Part shown: positions 27,553-37,682 of the stretch, piece by piece
How the letters are laid out: every line of letters begins with the position of its first letter
How positions within the stretch are numbered: position 1 is the stretch's first letter
Assembly (NCBI GenBank): GCA_963578605.1
Contig: CAUZEA010000006.1
Span: 1 to 64,000, forward strand
Direction: 5' to 3'
DNA length: 64,000 nt
Origin: JAKVCB01 sp963578605
GTDB lineage: Bacteria; Planctomycetota; Planctomycetia; Pirellulales; Lacipirellulaceae
Program-made: the position numbers and the translations under genes
The notes under the pieces: model-generated
What the model was told of the DNA's origin: nothing
The model's database searches: none
Seen by the model: the letters and a program-made list of their open reading frames with translations, nothing else

Positions 27553-30500
27553 ATGGGCTTGGGTACCAGTAGGTGCAGGTGGTTTCTCTTGTCGTTTTAC
27601 ATCCAACTCGTTACTGGCTTTCGCTTGGCCACACTGCCATGGGCCGCGGGTGTATGTGTCCTGGCCATGGCGTTGGCTGCCCCGGCTCACGGTTTTGTCA
27701 TCACCGAGAATTTCGATGCGGACCCTGGGTGGGAAAGTGTCCGCAACCGATCGTGGCCCGAGGACTTTGGTTTCAGCGGGTCGACCAATCTCGCCGGTGG
27801 CTACAACCCTGGGGAGGTCGGCGGTACGTTTGTCCGCAGTAAGCAGGCCTACTACGCGGTTGACGTGGGGCAGCTCGACCCCTCGGTCGAGACCCTCGGC
27901 TGGTCTGGTGCCGGGCGCATCGTCATTTCCAGCAATGGCAATGCGCTGTTGGCTTGGTTCGACAAAGACAGCAACCTCTCTTGGCCTCCTGCCAACGCCA
28001 TCATGTTGCGTTCGGACGGGGACGACCTCTACTTGCGGTATGGTGCGAATGGTTCGGGCTCTGAGGTGCTCTTGCAATCGTTCGTCACCAACCCTTTCAC
28101 GTTTTTGGTGAACTACGATCCGAACGGCAACGGTGGTACCGGCACGATTACAGGCAGCATCAATGACGGCAGCCCGGTCACCTTGAACCTGGGATCGGGC
28201 CACAAGGATGCAATGGAAAATCTGGATCGCTTTGGGCTCATGACGCTTTACATCCCGGGCAGTGGAAATTCGTCCGACATCTACTTTGACGATCTCACGT
28301 TTGGGACCGAGTCAATCGCCCCGCCGCTACCCGGTGACTTTGATGAAGATGGGGATGTCGACTTCGCCGACTTCGTCATCCTACGGGACGGTTTTCTCGC
28401 GTCGAGCATGCTGGGCGACATGGATTTCGACAATGACGTCGATTTGGTCGATTTTCGTTTGTTCAAGAACGAATACGAAGCGTTCAATTCCAGCTCGGCG
28501 CCGCTTGGACCTGAGCAGTTGTTGATTCCGGAGCCGGCAGCGTTAACGCTGATGTTCTTTGGCATGGCGGCGGTGGTGTTGCTTGGTTTGTCTCGGCGGT
28601 TTCCGCTCGCTTCTGCCTTGGCGCCGGCCGTGAAGCGGAGCAGTTCTCAAAACATATTCGCCGGGCTGCAACTTAAAGGCGGTGACGGCCATTGGGTGTC
28701 GAAGGGTGGTGGTCGCCGATCTCGATTTGAAACACTCGAGCCTCGTCGGGTACTCGACAGCACGGTGGTGTTCAACGAGATCATGTTCAATCCGCCGGGC
28801 GACGACCAGACGCTCGAGTGGATTGAACTTCACAATCAGATGGCGCTCGACATGGATCTTTCCGGCTGGTCCCTCAGCGGAGATGTCGACTTCGAGTTTC
28901 CTCCCGTCTCGGCGAATCCTCAGGCCGCACTTGTTCCTGGCGGCGGCTACCTGTTGATCGCCAAGGATCCTGTTGCGCTTGCCGCAACCGGCGTGGTCGC
29001 CGACTTCGGCCCTTACGTGGGCCAGTTGGCCAATCAGGGCGCACAAATTGAGCTCCGCAACAACAACGACCGGCTGATGGACGTGGTTGACTACAGCGAT
29101 GACGGGGTGTGGCCGGTTGCACCCGACGGTGGCGGCTTTTCGCTGGCCAAGATGGATCCGGATACCGCCAGCCTGCCGCCGGAAAACTGGCGCGCCAGCC
29201 TGCTGATGGGTGGAACGCCGGGCGGGCACAACGACCCGTTATCGTTCTCCGACCTCGTACTGACCGTCGATACCAACAGTGGTACGACTTCGATTTATAA
29301 CCCGGCCGACGAGCCGATCACGTTCGACGGCTACACGATCAGTTCGGCCTCGGGATCGTTGTTGCCGGCCGACGGGAACTGGAACAGCCTGCAAGACCAG
29401 GAAATCGATGGTGGCAACTGGTTTGAGGCCAGTCCAACTGCCACCAACCTCAGCGAACTCAACCTGGCGGGAACCACCACGCTTGGCGTCGGGGAGAGTC
29501 TTTCGATCCAGCAGCCGTTTGACCCCGCCGGTCAGCAGGATCTGGCGTTTGAATACCTGGTCGCGGCAGGGTTCGACAGGAACGGGATCGTCCTCTACGA
29601 CGCTTCACTTGTGGGACTGGCGCAGGTCGGTTTACGGCTCAACGAAGTTGCTCCTGGGGATGGTTCGGGATTTTGGCTGGAAATCGTCAATACTGCAGAC
29701 CAGATGGTTGCGTTGGACGGACTCGTCTTGTCGACGATTTCTGTGCCGGCAAACGAGTACGTGTTCCCCTCCCAAACTCTCGCAGCCGGCGGTTTTCTAT
29801 CGCTCACAGAATTAGAGCTGGGATTTGCAGCGACCACCGGCGACAAGCTAATGCTGCTCACACCCAACCGCCAGTCAGGCCTTGATGCCGTGGTGGTCGA
29901 TGCCGTGTCGCGCGGCCGATCGTGGCAGCACGACGGTCGGTGGCTTTATCCGAAGACCGCGACACCCGGTTGGTCGAACAGCTTCGAATTCCAGAGCGAG
30001 ATCGTGATCAACGAGATTATGTATCACCACCGTCCGAGCCTGGCACCGTTTGTCGAATCGGACGAGGAGTGGATCGAGCTGGTCAACCGCGGCGCCACAC
30101 CGGTTAACTTGACGGGTTGGAAGCTGCAAGACGCCGTCAACTTTGAATTTTCGACGGGCACCGTCATCGGTTCAGGAGAATACCTGGTCGTGGCGGGGGA
30201 CGCCGCCGCGGTGAACACGAAAGTTCCATCCGCAGCTGTCGTGGGTGACTTTTCAGGAGGCCTGAACAATAAATCAGACTCAATTGTGCTGACCGACGCC
30301 AACGGTAATCCAGCCGACGAGGTCCATTACTTTGACGGCGGGCGGTGGCCCGAGTATGCCGACGGTGGGGGGGCGAGTGTCGAACTTCGGGATCCGGATG
30401 CAGACAATTCGCGGGCCGAGGCATGGGTCGCCAGCGACGAGACCGGTAAGAGCCATTGGAACACCTACACCTATACCGGTGCGGCCCAAACGTTCGTCTC

Positions 30501-33500
30501 GGGTTCGCCGACCGGGCGCCGCGAATTCAATCTCGGCTTGCTCACTGCCGGGGAATTGCTGCTGGACGATATCAGCGTGACGGATCTGACTGCCGGCGGA
30601 GTCGAGTTGATACTGAATTCATCCTTCGAGAGTGGAGCTGCCGACTGGGACTCCCTCGGGAATCATCGCCACAGCCAGGTGGTGGTGGACCCGGATGTCC
30701 CCACGAACCACGCACTGCACCTGGTTGCCCGCGGATCGACCGAATACCAGGGGAACGAGATCCGCACCACGCTCGCCAATGGGGCCAGTATTGTCGATGG
30801 CCGCCAATACCAGATTTCCTATCGGGCAAAGTGGTTGTCGGGATCGAATCAGCTCAACACACGGCTCTATTTCAACCGGCTGCCGCGGACCACCGTGATC
30901 GACGTTCCGTCCACGAGCGGTACGCCGGGTGCTGTCAACTCGACGTTTACCGCCAACATGGGACCTACCTATCGCGAGTTTCGCCATGGTCCGGTGGTAC
31001 CCGCCGCCGGGCAGATTGTCGCGGTATCGGTTGCTGCGGCGGATCTGGATGGCGTGGCCGCGGTGACTCTTTGGTGGTCGGCCAACGGCGGTGGCTGGAA
31101 CAACTCGACGACATCGGCCGGGACCGGTGGTGTTTACACCGGGACGATACCGGGCCAGGCTGCCGGGACCATCGTTCAGTTTTATGTAGAAGGGACCGAT
31201 ACCCTGGGGGCCTCTTCCACGTTTCCGGCTGCAGGCTCCGATTCACGCGCGCTGTTGGTCGTCGAAGATGGCCGCGCTATGCTGTCAACACTGCACAATT
31301 TCCGCATTCTCATGACGACCGCCGATGCCGACTTCATGCACGATGGGAACGTGTTGAGTAACGAGCGCCTCGGGGCAACAGTGGTCTACGACGAGCGGAC
31401 GGTGTTTTATGATGTGGCGGTTCGCCTCAAGGGAAGTGCGGTTGGCAGGGGCGTCCCGTGGGTTGGGTTTAACTTGAGGTTTCACCCCGACCAGTTATTT
31501 CGTGGCGTCCAGGAGAAAGTTGCCATCGACCGGTCGGCGCATACCGTGATCGGAACGGATGAGATCCTGGTCAAGCACATTGCCAATCATGCGGGTGACA
31601 TCCCGGGGATGTTTGACGACATTGCGTACGTGATTGCTCCGCGTGACGAACAGACGGGCGAGGGACTGTTGCAGATGGCCCGCTTGGACAATGTCTACCT
31701 GGACTCGCAGTTCCAGAATGGCGGGGATGGAACGCAGTACGAGTTGGAAGGATACCGGTTCGATGGCTATCGGGACGTTCCGATTCGGGACTACGGCACA
31801 GATACCGAAGCCTACCGTCACCATTTCCTGATCACGAACAACCGCACGCGCGATGATTACTCGAAAGTTGTTGAATTGTCCCAGGCAATGAGCCTTACGG
31901 GATCGGCGCTGGACACCGCGACACAAGCAGTGATGGACGTCGACCAATGGATGCGGGTCCTGGCCCTGCACACGCTGACTGGCGTTGGTGATACCTATCC
32001 CTCTGAGAATCACAATATGCGCTTCTATGTGAGGCCGGAGGACGGCAAGGTGTTGATGTTCCCCTGGGATTGGGATGCGACTTTCGGAGGCTCACCAGGA
32101 GGAGGACTCGTCACGGGCGCGCTTTCACCGGTGGCCAACCTGCCGGCGAATCGGCGCCTGTTGGAAGGGCACGCGCTGGATATCATTAACACCACCTTGA
32201 ACTCGACCTATATGGGGTACTGGTTAAATCACTACGGCGAACTTGGTGGGAAGAATTACAGCAACATTCTCAGTTGGATCAGCCAGCGGTCCGGCTTGGT
32301 GCTCAGTGCTTTACCCACCCAGATCCCGTTTCGCATCACGAGCAGCGTAGACAACACCATTCTGGTCGATGCGAACCTCGTGAGTGAGTTTGCGTTGGCC
32401 AGGGCACTGGTTCCCAGTGGGGCCTCAGCCATCGACACCGTTTGGACCGGGGGTAACGAAACAAATTTCGCCAGTCTTGGCGGCGAGTCGACCTGGCAAA
32501 GTGGCCTGACAGGGGTTGGGTACGAGCGCCCCGGCAGCGGCACAAACTATTCGAGCCTGTTGAATCTGGATGTCTCGGCTATGGATGGGGGTAACAACAC
32601 TGTTTACATCCGGGTTCCCTTTACTATCCCGAGCCAAGCGGACATTGATTCGATGGTCCGTCTAAAACTCAAGCTCCGCTTTGATGATGGGGCGGTGGTT
32701 TATCTCAACGGGACCAAGGTTGCCGACCGGAACGCGCCCGCCAATCCCATTTGGAATTCACAAGCCACCAACTCCAATTCGGATGGCAATGCCGTTGTGG
32801 CAACCGAAATTGATTTGTCGGCATACTTAAATACATTGACAGTAGGCAATAACATTCTGGCGATTCAAGGGCTGAACCATTCATCCGGTGGGCCCAGTTC
32901 CGACTTATTGATTCTTCCCGAGTTGATTGCGACCACGCCATTTTCAAATGTTGTGAATGACGATGTTGTGACGATCAACGGTCAGGGTTGGATCAACGTC
33001 CGCGAGATTCGTGTCGCGGGGCAACCACAGTCGCTCGATGTTGCCTGGACCAGCGAAACGGATTGGGTCGCCGACGTGCCGCTCTTGTTTGGCGAAAATG
33101 TGCTCAACTTCGAGGCCTACGATTTTCAAGGAGAAAGGATCAATACATCTGCCTCAACTTCCATCACGGTGGTCAGTACGGTAAGCCAGCAACCGTATCA
33201 AGATCTGCTACAGATGAGCGAGCTGATGTACCATCCGGCAAATCCAACCGCCGCCGAAGACCCGTTCAACCTGTTCGAAGATGATGATTTCGAGTTCATT
33301 GAGTTTTACAACTCCGGTACGACCCAAACGCTCGATTTGGATGGTGTGCGAATTACCGGTGGACCGAGCGAAGAGTTCCATTTTTCCGGGAGCAACGTGA
33401 CTTCACTCGGACCTGGCGAGTTTGTACTGGTGGTGCGGAGCCAATCGGCGTTTGAAGCCCGCTACGGGACGGGTCTTTCGGATCAGATTGCCGGAGAGTA

Positions 33501-34350
33501 CACCGGCAAACTTGGTAATGGGGGTGAAGAGGTTGTGGTGGTGGATTCGATCGGCTTTGATATCCACCGCTTTACCTACAGTGACAATTCACCCTGGCCT
33601 GCTGCGGCCGATGGTTCGGGACCCTCGCTGGTACTGGTCAATCCCTCAGCCGATCCCGACCATGCGTTGGTGGAGAGCTGGACAACCAGTTATGCGACGT
33701 ATGGATCGCCCGGGGCAGGTGAGCCAACGGTCTATTTGCCCGGCGACTATAACCGGAACGGGTTTGTCGACGCTGCTGACTACACGGTGTACCGCGACAC
33801 CTTGGGTTCGACCTCGGACCTGCGTGCCGATGGGAATGACAATGGTAGTGTAGAAATTGGCGATTATGGTGTTTGGAGAACCAATTTTGGTCTGACGGCG
33901 GCGCAAGCCTCTGCCCAACTCATTGAAGAACCGGCCCCGCTTGCCGGGAGCAGTTCAGTAGATCTCCTGGCAACACCCCAGCAGGCAATCGCCGAGAGTT
34001 CAGTGGTGATCGCAACGTCTCTGCCCGATGTCAGCGACAACGATGTGGCAAAGGTCCTGCTTTTTGCCCGGCTTGGTGAACAACAACCGGCGTTATCAAA
34101 GCCTGGTGTGAACCCACCCCAGGTGGGCCTTGAATTTCTTGACCAGCAACTCAGCGCTGGACAAGACCAGCTGGCAATCCTTGCCCACGATGAGGTTCTG
34201 GGCAGTTTGCGGATTGATGAGAGGCGCGACGACGGGACGCTGCAGGATGGAAACGGGGTTGCGCAGCCGGAGGGCCACACGGGTCACATCAGCTTTGATC
34301 TCGAGGTTGATGAGTCACTCCGTTCAGGCGTCGACTTGGATTTGACATAA
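27553..34350 (+). CDS. Giant fusion: PEP-CTERM protein joined to LEPR-XLL/LTD/CotH/dockerin protein
   Basis: A 2265-aa ORF (from ATG 27553; a GTG at 27505 is possible, neither has a good SD). Residues about 50-250 are a paralogue of the PEP-CTERM protein at 26306. Residues 260-305 hold dockerin-like repeats (GDFDEDGDVDFADF) and 323-347 a complete PEP-CTERM tail (IPEPAALTLMFF ... LSRR). Instead of a stop, the frame continues into an N-terminal LEPR-XLL export motif (RFETLEPRRVLDS, about 390-402). Then come lamin-tail domains (about 406-520, 693-800, 817-950 and 1883-2060; NEIMFNPPGDDQTLEWIEL type), a CotH kinase-like domain (about 1270-1620; VFYDVAVRLKGSAVG, FPWDWDATFGG) and a planctomycete dockerin (2063-2115; LPGDYNRNGFVDAADYTVYR). 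An in-frame GTG at 28630 could start the second protein alone. Likely extracellular; CotH-family proteins phosphorylate surface proteins in other bacteria. Confidence 0.8.
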   Translation: MGLGTSRCRWFLLSFYIQLVTGFRLATLPWAAGVCVLAMALAAPAHGFVITENFDADPGWESVRNRSWPEDFGFSGSTNLAGGYNPGEVGGTFVRSKQAYYAVDVGQLDPSVETLGWSGAGRIVISSNGNALLAWFDKDSNLSWPPANAIMLRSDGDDLYLRYGANGSGSEVLLQSFVTNPFTFLVNYDPNGNGGTGTITGSINDGSPVTLNLGSGHKDAMENLDRFGLMTLYIPGSGNSSDIYFDDLTFGTESIAPPLPGDFDEDGDVDFADFVILRDGFLASSMLGDMDFDNDVDLVDFRLFKNEYEAFNSSSAPLGPEQLLIPEPAALTLMFFGMAAVVLLGLSRRFPLASALAPAVKRSSSQNIFAGLQLKGGDGHWVSKGGGRRSRFETLEPRRVLDSTVVFNEIMFNPPGDDQTLEWIELHNQMALDMDLSGWSLSGDVDFEFPPVSANPQAALVPGGGYLLIAKDPVALAATGVVADFGPYVGQLANQGAQIELRNNNDRLMDVVDYSDDGVWPVAPDGGGFSLAKMDPDTASLPPENWRASLLMGGTPGGHNDPLSFSDLVLTVDTNSGTTSIYNPADEPITFDGYTISSASGSLLPADGNWNSLQDQEIDGGNWFEASPTATNLSELNLAGTTTLGVGESLSIQQPFDPAGQQDLAFEYLVAAGFDRNGIVLYDASLVGLAQVGLRLNEVAPGDGSGFWLEIVNTADQMVALDGLVLSTISVPANEYVFPSQTLAAGGFLSLTELELGFAATTGDKLMLLTPNRQSGLDAVVVDAVSRGRSWQHDGRWLYPKTATPGWSNSFEFQSEIVINEIMYHHRPSLAPFVESDEEWIELVNRGATPVNLTGWKLQDAVNFEFSTGTVIGSGEYLVVAGDAAAVNTKVPSAAVVGDFSGGLNNKSDSIVLTDANGNPADEVHYFDGGRWPEYADGGGASVELRDPDADNSRAEAWVASDETGKSHWNTYTYTGAAQTFVSGSPTGRREFNLGLLTAGELLLDDISVTDLTAGGVELILNSSFESGAADWDSLGNHRHSQVVVDPDVPTNHALHLVARGSTEYQGNEIRTTLANGASIVDGRQYQISYRAKWLSGSNQLNTRLYFNRLPRTTVIDVPSTSGTPGAVNSTFTANMGPTYREFRHGPVVPAAGQIVAVSVAAADLDGVAAVTLWWSANGGGWNNSTTSAGTGGVYTGTIPGQAAGTIVQFYVEGTDTLGASSTFPAAGSDSRALLVVEDGRAMLSTLHNFRILMTTADADFMHDGNVLSNERLGATVVYDERTVFYDVAVRLKGSAVGRGVPWVGFNLRFHPDQLFRGVQEKVAIDRSAHTVIGTDEILVKHIANHAGDIPGMFDDIAYVIAPRDEQTGEGLLQMARLDNVYLDSQFQNGGDGTQYELEGYRFDGYRDVPIRDYGTDTEAYRHHFLITNNRTRDDYSKVVELSQAMSLTGSALDTATQAVMDVDQWMRVLALHTLTGVGDTYPSENHNMRFYVRPEDGKVLMFPWDWDATFGGSPGGGLVTGALSPVANLPANRRLLEGHALDIINTTLNSTYMGYWLNHYGELGGKNYSNILSWISQRSGLVLSALPTQIPFRITSSVDNTILVDANLVSEFALARALVPSGASAIDTVWTGGNETNFASLGGESTWQSGLTGVGYERPGSGTNYSSLLNLDVSAMDGGNNTVYIRVPFTIPSQADIDSMVRLKLKLRFDDGAVVYLNGTKVADRNAPANPIWNSQATNSNSDGNAVVATEIDLSAYLNTLTVGNNILAIQGLNHSSGGPSSDLLILPELIATTPFSNVVNDDVVTINGQGWINVREIRVAGQPQSLDVAWTSETDWVADVPLLFGENVLNFEAYDFQGERINTSASTSITVVSTVSQQPYQDLLQMSELMYHPANPTAAEDPFNLFEDDDFEFIEFYNSGTTQTLDLDGVRITGGPSEEFHFSGSNVTSLGPGEFVLVVRSQSAFEARYGTGLSDQIAGEYTGKLGNGGEEVVVVDSIGFDIHRFTYSDNSPWPAAADGSGPSLVLVNPSADPDHALVESWTTSYATYGSPGAGEPTVYLPGDYNRNGFVDAADYTVYRDTLGSTSDLRADGNDNGSVEIGDYGVWRTNFGLTAAQASAQLIEEPAPLAGSSSVDLLATPQQAIAESSVVIATSLPDVSDNDVAKVLLFARLGEQQPALSKPGVNPPQVGLEFLDQQLSAGQDQLAILAHDEVLGSLRIDERRDDGTLQDGNGVAQPEGHTGHISFDLEVDESLRSGVDLDLT

Positions 34351-34558
34351 AAGGAATTTGCGCGGGAGGACTCACATGGTCCGCGAGACCTGTTTGCCGC
34401 GTACTTTCGCGACGGTTTCTTACCCAAGCAGTCCACGCCCCGGGGTCTTTCGATCGCAAGATTCCCAAGAACCGCAGGGTAGCTAGGGGGTATTGAACCT
34501 GTCGGTAAATGTCCCCGTGATTCGACTCCAGGAGAAAACAGCAACGGCGAGTTCTGCC

Positions 34559-37144
34559 TTATTGGGCCAGTAATCTAAAGGGGCTGCCACCTGCTTTGAT
34601 TCTTTGGGACAATACCAACTCGAGTTGTCGTTTTAGATTTGGTTTCGAGTCCAACAGGCTCAAGCGGTCCTGCACCAGGGGGGCGACCGGTGCTGCTTCG
34701 CCGCCCAGGGCGTTGAGCAGCGTGATGACGTCCTCCCACTCTTCGGAACCTCTCGGGCAACTCGTCTCGCCCAAAAGATCGACCATAGTTTTGAGGTCAG
34801 ACTCGTCACCGCGAATCGAGAACAGGGCGTAGCAGGTGTTGGCCAGGTAGGGGTTTTCCGGGGTGCGGTACTTTTCCAGGACCGCAATGGCGCCCGACGC
34901 GGCCGGACCAATCGCTGCCAGCGCGTAGGTCACCGGGCGGTCCTCGCCTTTGGATTCAGCATAAGACTTGACCAAAAGCGGGACCGCGTCGGCAGCGGCT
35001 GGTCCCATTCCTGAGAGAAGTCGTAGCCCGATAGATCGCTCGTCCCCGGCTGGTTTTTTGGCCATCTCCATCACGTCCGGCAGTATCGGCGCGGCGGCTT
35101 CGGCGCATCGGGCCAGACCGTAGGCAGCAATCCACCTGACATCCTCATGCGAATCACCGAGTGCTTGCTGTAACGCGGGAACCACCGTGTGGGCGTGCGG
35201 TGATACATCCTCGGATGCATATCCGCCCACTTTGTCGTCCCAGTTTTGTGGTCGGGTAATTCCCACCAGGGCAAAGGTGGCAGCCTGACGCACGAAAGGA
35301 TCACGATCTGACAGCAGCGAGGCTATCTTCGATGCCGCCGGGTACGCTTCGGGACCGATTGCATCAAGGGCGTGCAGGGCGGGAATACGAACTTCCGGAT
35401 CATCGAGCAACTTGGTAAGCGCCGGCGTGGCCAAAGCGGCCTGGGGACCCAGTTCGAACAAAGCCCAGGCAGCGGCCCGACGCTTGGCAACATCAGCATC
35501 CTTCAGCCCGTCGATGCACTGTTGCACCGATTTGCCGCGGAAGGCTGCAGCCTCGTCTTTCAGCTGCCTGGCCATTGGCGCTTGGTGGTTGACGATCGGT
35601 CCGAGCCGCTCGATATAGTCGGCCGCCCTGGCTCGAATGGCGTCATATTCCTCGATGTCCAGAGGCTTGCCCGCCTCCACGTCATGCGGCTGAACATCGG
35701 TAAGCGTGAGACGTGCCCTGAGCCCCTCCAGCCATGTTCCCGCCTCGACAGCTAACGGGTCGGGTTTCTTTGCCTTCACAAGATCTTCGACCATTTGCAG
35801 GTAGCGATAGTCGTCAACGCCTTCGCGGCGAGCTTCCCAACCCATGTGGGGCATCGGCTCGTTGCTGTTGGGTTTCCACCAGACCTGGCTGTGGCGATTG
35901 TGCGCGTAAGCCCAAATCCAATTGCCGCTGAACTTGTGGGCCCAGGTGTGCAGTCCCGCGAAGTATCGTTGACTCACCGGGCTGTAATGCTTTCTCCAGA
36001 TCTGATACGAGTAGACCCAGACCTCTGCGCCCATCCGTTTGGCCTCGGCCAGAATTTCAGGGGTGACCAAACCGTCGTGAAGGGTCCACACGTCATGAAT
36101 ATCGGCATACGCGTACGCTGGCGAGATGTGACTCATGTCGGTCGAGAGGCGAATGGGTAACGGGCGCAGGGGAGCATAGGTTTCCCTCAGCCCGACTCCT
36201 GGATAAAGCCCTTCATCCCGGCCGAACACAATAAGTTCTGGCCACCCGTGCTGATGCCGTTCTGACGCCAGCCACGCTACCGCCGCTTCCATTTGTGTTT
36301 GGGAAATGTCTTCGCCACAGATGCTGAGTTGCACGGCTACACAAGGAATGTCTGGTCGAGCGAGTCCTGCCTCTTGGGCCAGTGGGAGAGACTTATCGAC
36401 CATATGGCTGTTAACCGGCGGTATCTGGCTGCGGAAGTCTCCCGCGTGATAAAACGTGACCGAGTTCTGGCCATGGGCTGCCATATCGCGGTAAATTTCC
36501 AGCGCAAGGTCATCTTCCAAATCCCATACTCCAAATCGCGTGGGCAAAAAATCTTCACGATAATAGGCGCCAAATACAGCGCGTGGCGCTGCCAGGCTGA
36601 ACGGTCTGACCTGGACTTTGAGGTCAAGCTCTGTCGCCGCTTGTCCTGCTGGTTGGATGACGATTTCCCCCTGGTGCATGCCGGGAGACGTTTTGGGGCC
36701 AGCATGTATCAGTAGCCAGAAATTAACCGAGTGGCCTGCTTCAAGTTCGTGAACAACGTCTCCTCGTTGCAGGTAAATTTCGCCTGGTACCTCCATCAGG
36801 ACAACCGTCTCGGGCTCTGTAGAGAGCTGTTGCTGCATGTCTGGATCGATGCGGTGATAGACCTTCACGTTAAGGTCTGATTTCACCGTGACCCGAATGT
36901 CCTTCAATCCACCAGCCACCGCGTGAACACCAATCTGAATTGGTTCGTACTCTCCGCGGGCCAAGGTGCATGAAACCGTCTCCACGATCGCCTCTGGCTG
37001 CGGGTTGTGGGTCGGTGAGAAATTCCCCAGCGTGGTGTGCTCAAAGACCACATATCCCTTGTTGTCCTCAGCGCAGGTGATACTCGATGTCAGCACGACC
37101 ACGAGCGCAGCATAACAGGCTATGTTTGTTGCCACTTTCAACAT
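34559..37144 (-). CDS. GH123-like (DUF4091) protein with C-terminal HEAT repeats
   Basis: An 861-aa exported protein. The start at 37144 (MLKVATNIACYAALVVVLTS) has GAGGAACG upstream and opens with a Sec signal; the ORF to 37219 is longer than needed. The N-terminal beta-sandwich (LARGEYEPIQIGVHAVAGGL) and barrel match the DUF4091/GH123 architecture: FGRDEGLYPGVG carries an Asp-Glu pair like the GH123 catalytic site, and GWEARREGVDDYRYLQMVED is the DUF4091 signature. From about residue 565 to the end are HEAT repeats (AKRRAAAWALFELGPQA; DPFVRQAATFALVGI; DVRWIAAYGLARCAE). GH123 enzymes remove N-acetylgalactosamine; the substrate here is unproven. The fusion of a glycosidase with HEAT repeats is characteristic of planctomycete secretomes. 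Confidence 0.78.
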   Translation of the reverse strand: MLKVATNIACYAALVVVLTSSITCAEDNKGYVVFEHTTLGNFSPTHNPQPEAIVETVSCTLARGEYEPIQIGVHAVAGGLKDIRVTVKSDLNVKVYHRIDPDMQQQLSTEPETVVLMEVPGEIYLQRGDVVHELEAGHSVNFWLLIHAGPKTSPGMHQGEIVIQPAGQAATELDLKVQVRPFSLAAPRAVFGAYYREDFLPTRFGVWDLEDDLALEIYRDMAAHGQNSVTFYHAGDFRSQIPPVNSHMVDKSLPLAQEAGLARPDIPCVAVQLSICGEDISQTQMEAAVAWLASERHQHGWPELIVFGRDEGLYPGVGLRETYAPLRPLPIRLSTDMSHISPAYAYADIHDVWTLHDGLVTPEILAEAKRMGAEVWVYSYQIWRKHYSPVSQRYFAGLHTWAHKFSGNWIWAYAHNRHSQVWWKPNSNEPMPHMGWEARREGVDDYRYLQMVEDLVKAKKPDPLAVEAGTWLEGLRARLTLTDVQPHDVEAGKPLDIEEYDAIRARAADYIERLGPIVNHQAPMARQLKDEAAAFRGKSVQQCIDGLKDADVAKRRAAAWALFELGPQAALATPALTKLLDDPEVRIPALHALDAIGPEAYPAASKIASLLSDRDPFVRQAATFALVGITRPQNWDDKVGGYASEDVSPHAHTVVPALQQALGDSHEDVRWIAAYGLARCAEAAAPILPDVMEMAKKPAGDERSIGLRLLSGMGPAAADAVPLLVKSYAESKGEDRPVTYALAAIGPAASGAIAVLEKYRTPENPYLANTCYALFSIRGDESDLKTMVDLLGETSCPRGSEEWEDVITLLNALGGEAAPVAPLVQDRLSLLDSKPNLKRQLELVLSQRIKAGGSPFRLLAQ

Positions 37145-37682
37145 TTTTCGTTCCTCGTTTGGGTTTTCAAACCGGGGTGCCAAATTTTGGATTGAGACTC
37201 GTTTGTAGGAGACTTCCACAAATAGGTATGCGTATTTTAGCAGATGGCACCTCGCCTTGTCCTGCTTTGTTTGCTGTTGAATATTTTGCGACGACTCCTG
37301 GTGGGCGCGCGGGTAGGTGGGATCCTGGTAGAAACGACGGAACGGGGTTAAAATTGCTGTCAGGTATTTTCGTCGACGTGGTTAAATCAGCCGCAAGATG
37401 AGCCCGACGTCCGCCCGTCCGGACAACCCCAGGGTCGGGCGACGATGTGCCCGCTGGTGATACCGCAACCCTCGATGCCGCTCTGCTCGGTGGCGGCGCA
37501 TGTTGGTTTCTTGGTAAATCGCCAGCGAAGGCGCACTTGGCCCCGGCATGGTTTGCGATTATTGTACCAGCCAGCCGTTTGACCGCACCTTTGGCTCCGT
37601 TTGTGGCGAAGACTTCCAGGGACTTGGACGACCACGCAGCCCGTTTTCATGAAACCGACGACCCCAACGCCCGTGGTATTCC
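37145..37682. other. Intergenic stretch without a supportable gene
   Basis: Divergent region between the GH123-like gene (-) and the citE-like gene (+). ORFs of about 90-100 codons exist on both strands but show no recognisable motif. Promoters for both directions should lie here; I could not identify them. Confidence 0.4.
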
